Part shown: positions 7,360 through 7,397 of the stretch, in pieces
Numbering within the stretch: the stretch's first letter is position 1
Layout: each line of letters begins with the position of its first letter
Source: Chitinophagaceae bacterium
GTDB taxonomy: Bacteria; Bacteroidota; Bacteroidia; Chitinophagales; Chitinophagaceae
Length of the DNA: 7,397 nucleotides
Direction: 5' to 3'
Assembly: GCA_003151295.1 (NCBI GenBank)
Contig: PLXD01000311.1
Coordinates: 1 to 7,397 of the forward strand
Translations under genes and position numbers: made by a program
Notes under the pieces: generated by a model
Database searches by the model: none
The model's input: only the letters and a program-made list of their open reading frames with translations
What the model was told of the DNA's origin: nothing

Positions 7360-7397
7360 AAACTGGATTAAAATTTCTATAATTCTTTTATACGTAC
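7360..7397 (-). other. Possible tail of an upstream minus-strand gene
   Basis: One minus-strand frame reads VRIKEL followed by TAG (7379-7377). Its position just before the terminator hairpin is what a gene end would look like. Only six codons are visible, so the product cannot be named and the call is tentative. Confidence 0.2.

Overview
The window holds a single-direction cluster, all on the minus strand. In transcription order (right to left) it reads: a 5'-truncated short-chain dehydrogenase/reductase (SDR), a two-domain amidohydrolase-2 protein, two adjacent DegT/DnrJ/EryC1/StrS-type PLP aminotransferases, and a beta-propeller-like protein. The host looks like a member of the Bacteroidota. 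The supporting signs are moderate GC, start codons with AT-rich upstream sequence and little Shine-Dalgarno signal, and a set of Tat-type signal peptides. This assignment is inferred from style; no taxonomic marker gene is present.

Layout. Positions 1-62 lie downstream of the last gene and are essentially empty. The propeller (63-1931), aminotransferase B (1940-3331) and aminotransferase A (3364-4740) are packed with gaps of 8 and 32 bp, so they are very likely co-transcribed. A 173-bp gap (4741-4913) contains a perfect 12-bp palindrome and a weak candidate Bacteroidota-type promoter. The amidohydrolase (4914-6668) follows the SDR remnant (6714 to about 7124) with a 45-bp gap. The last 270 bp contain an intrinsic-terminator-like hairpin on the minus strand (7311-7359) and no convincing gene.

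The striking feature is that all four complete proteins start with a twin-arginine motif followed by a hydrophobic stretch (ERREFIAK, SRRSFIGK, RRRSFLK, SRREFLK). This includes the two PLP aminotransferases, a class normally regarded as cytosolic. Read together, this suggests an exported, probably periplasmic, enzyme set acting on a small carbonyl or lactone compound such as a keto-sugar or cyclitol. The amidohydrolase would be a hydrolase or lactonase, the DegT pair would aminate or deaminate a keto group, and the propeller would be a binding protein or lyase. The substrate is not determined by the sequence. The SDR would be the only cytosolic member and appears broken, lacking its nucleotide-binding half.

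The amidohydrolase is a tandem duplication in which the first barrel has lost its metal ligands and the second keeps them.
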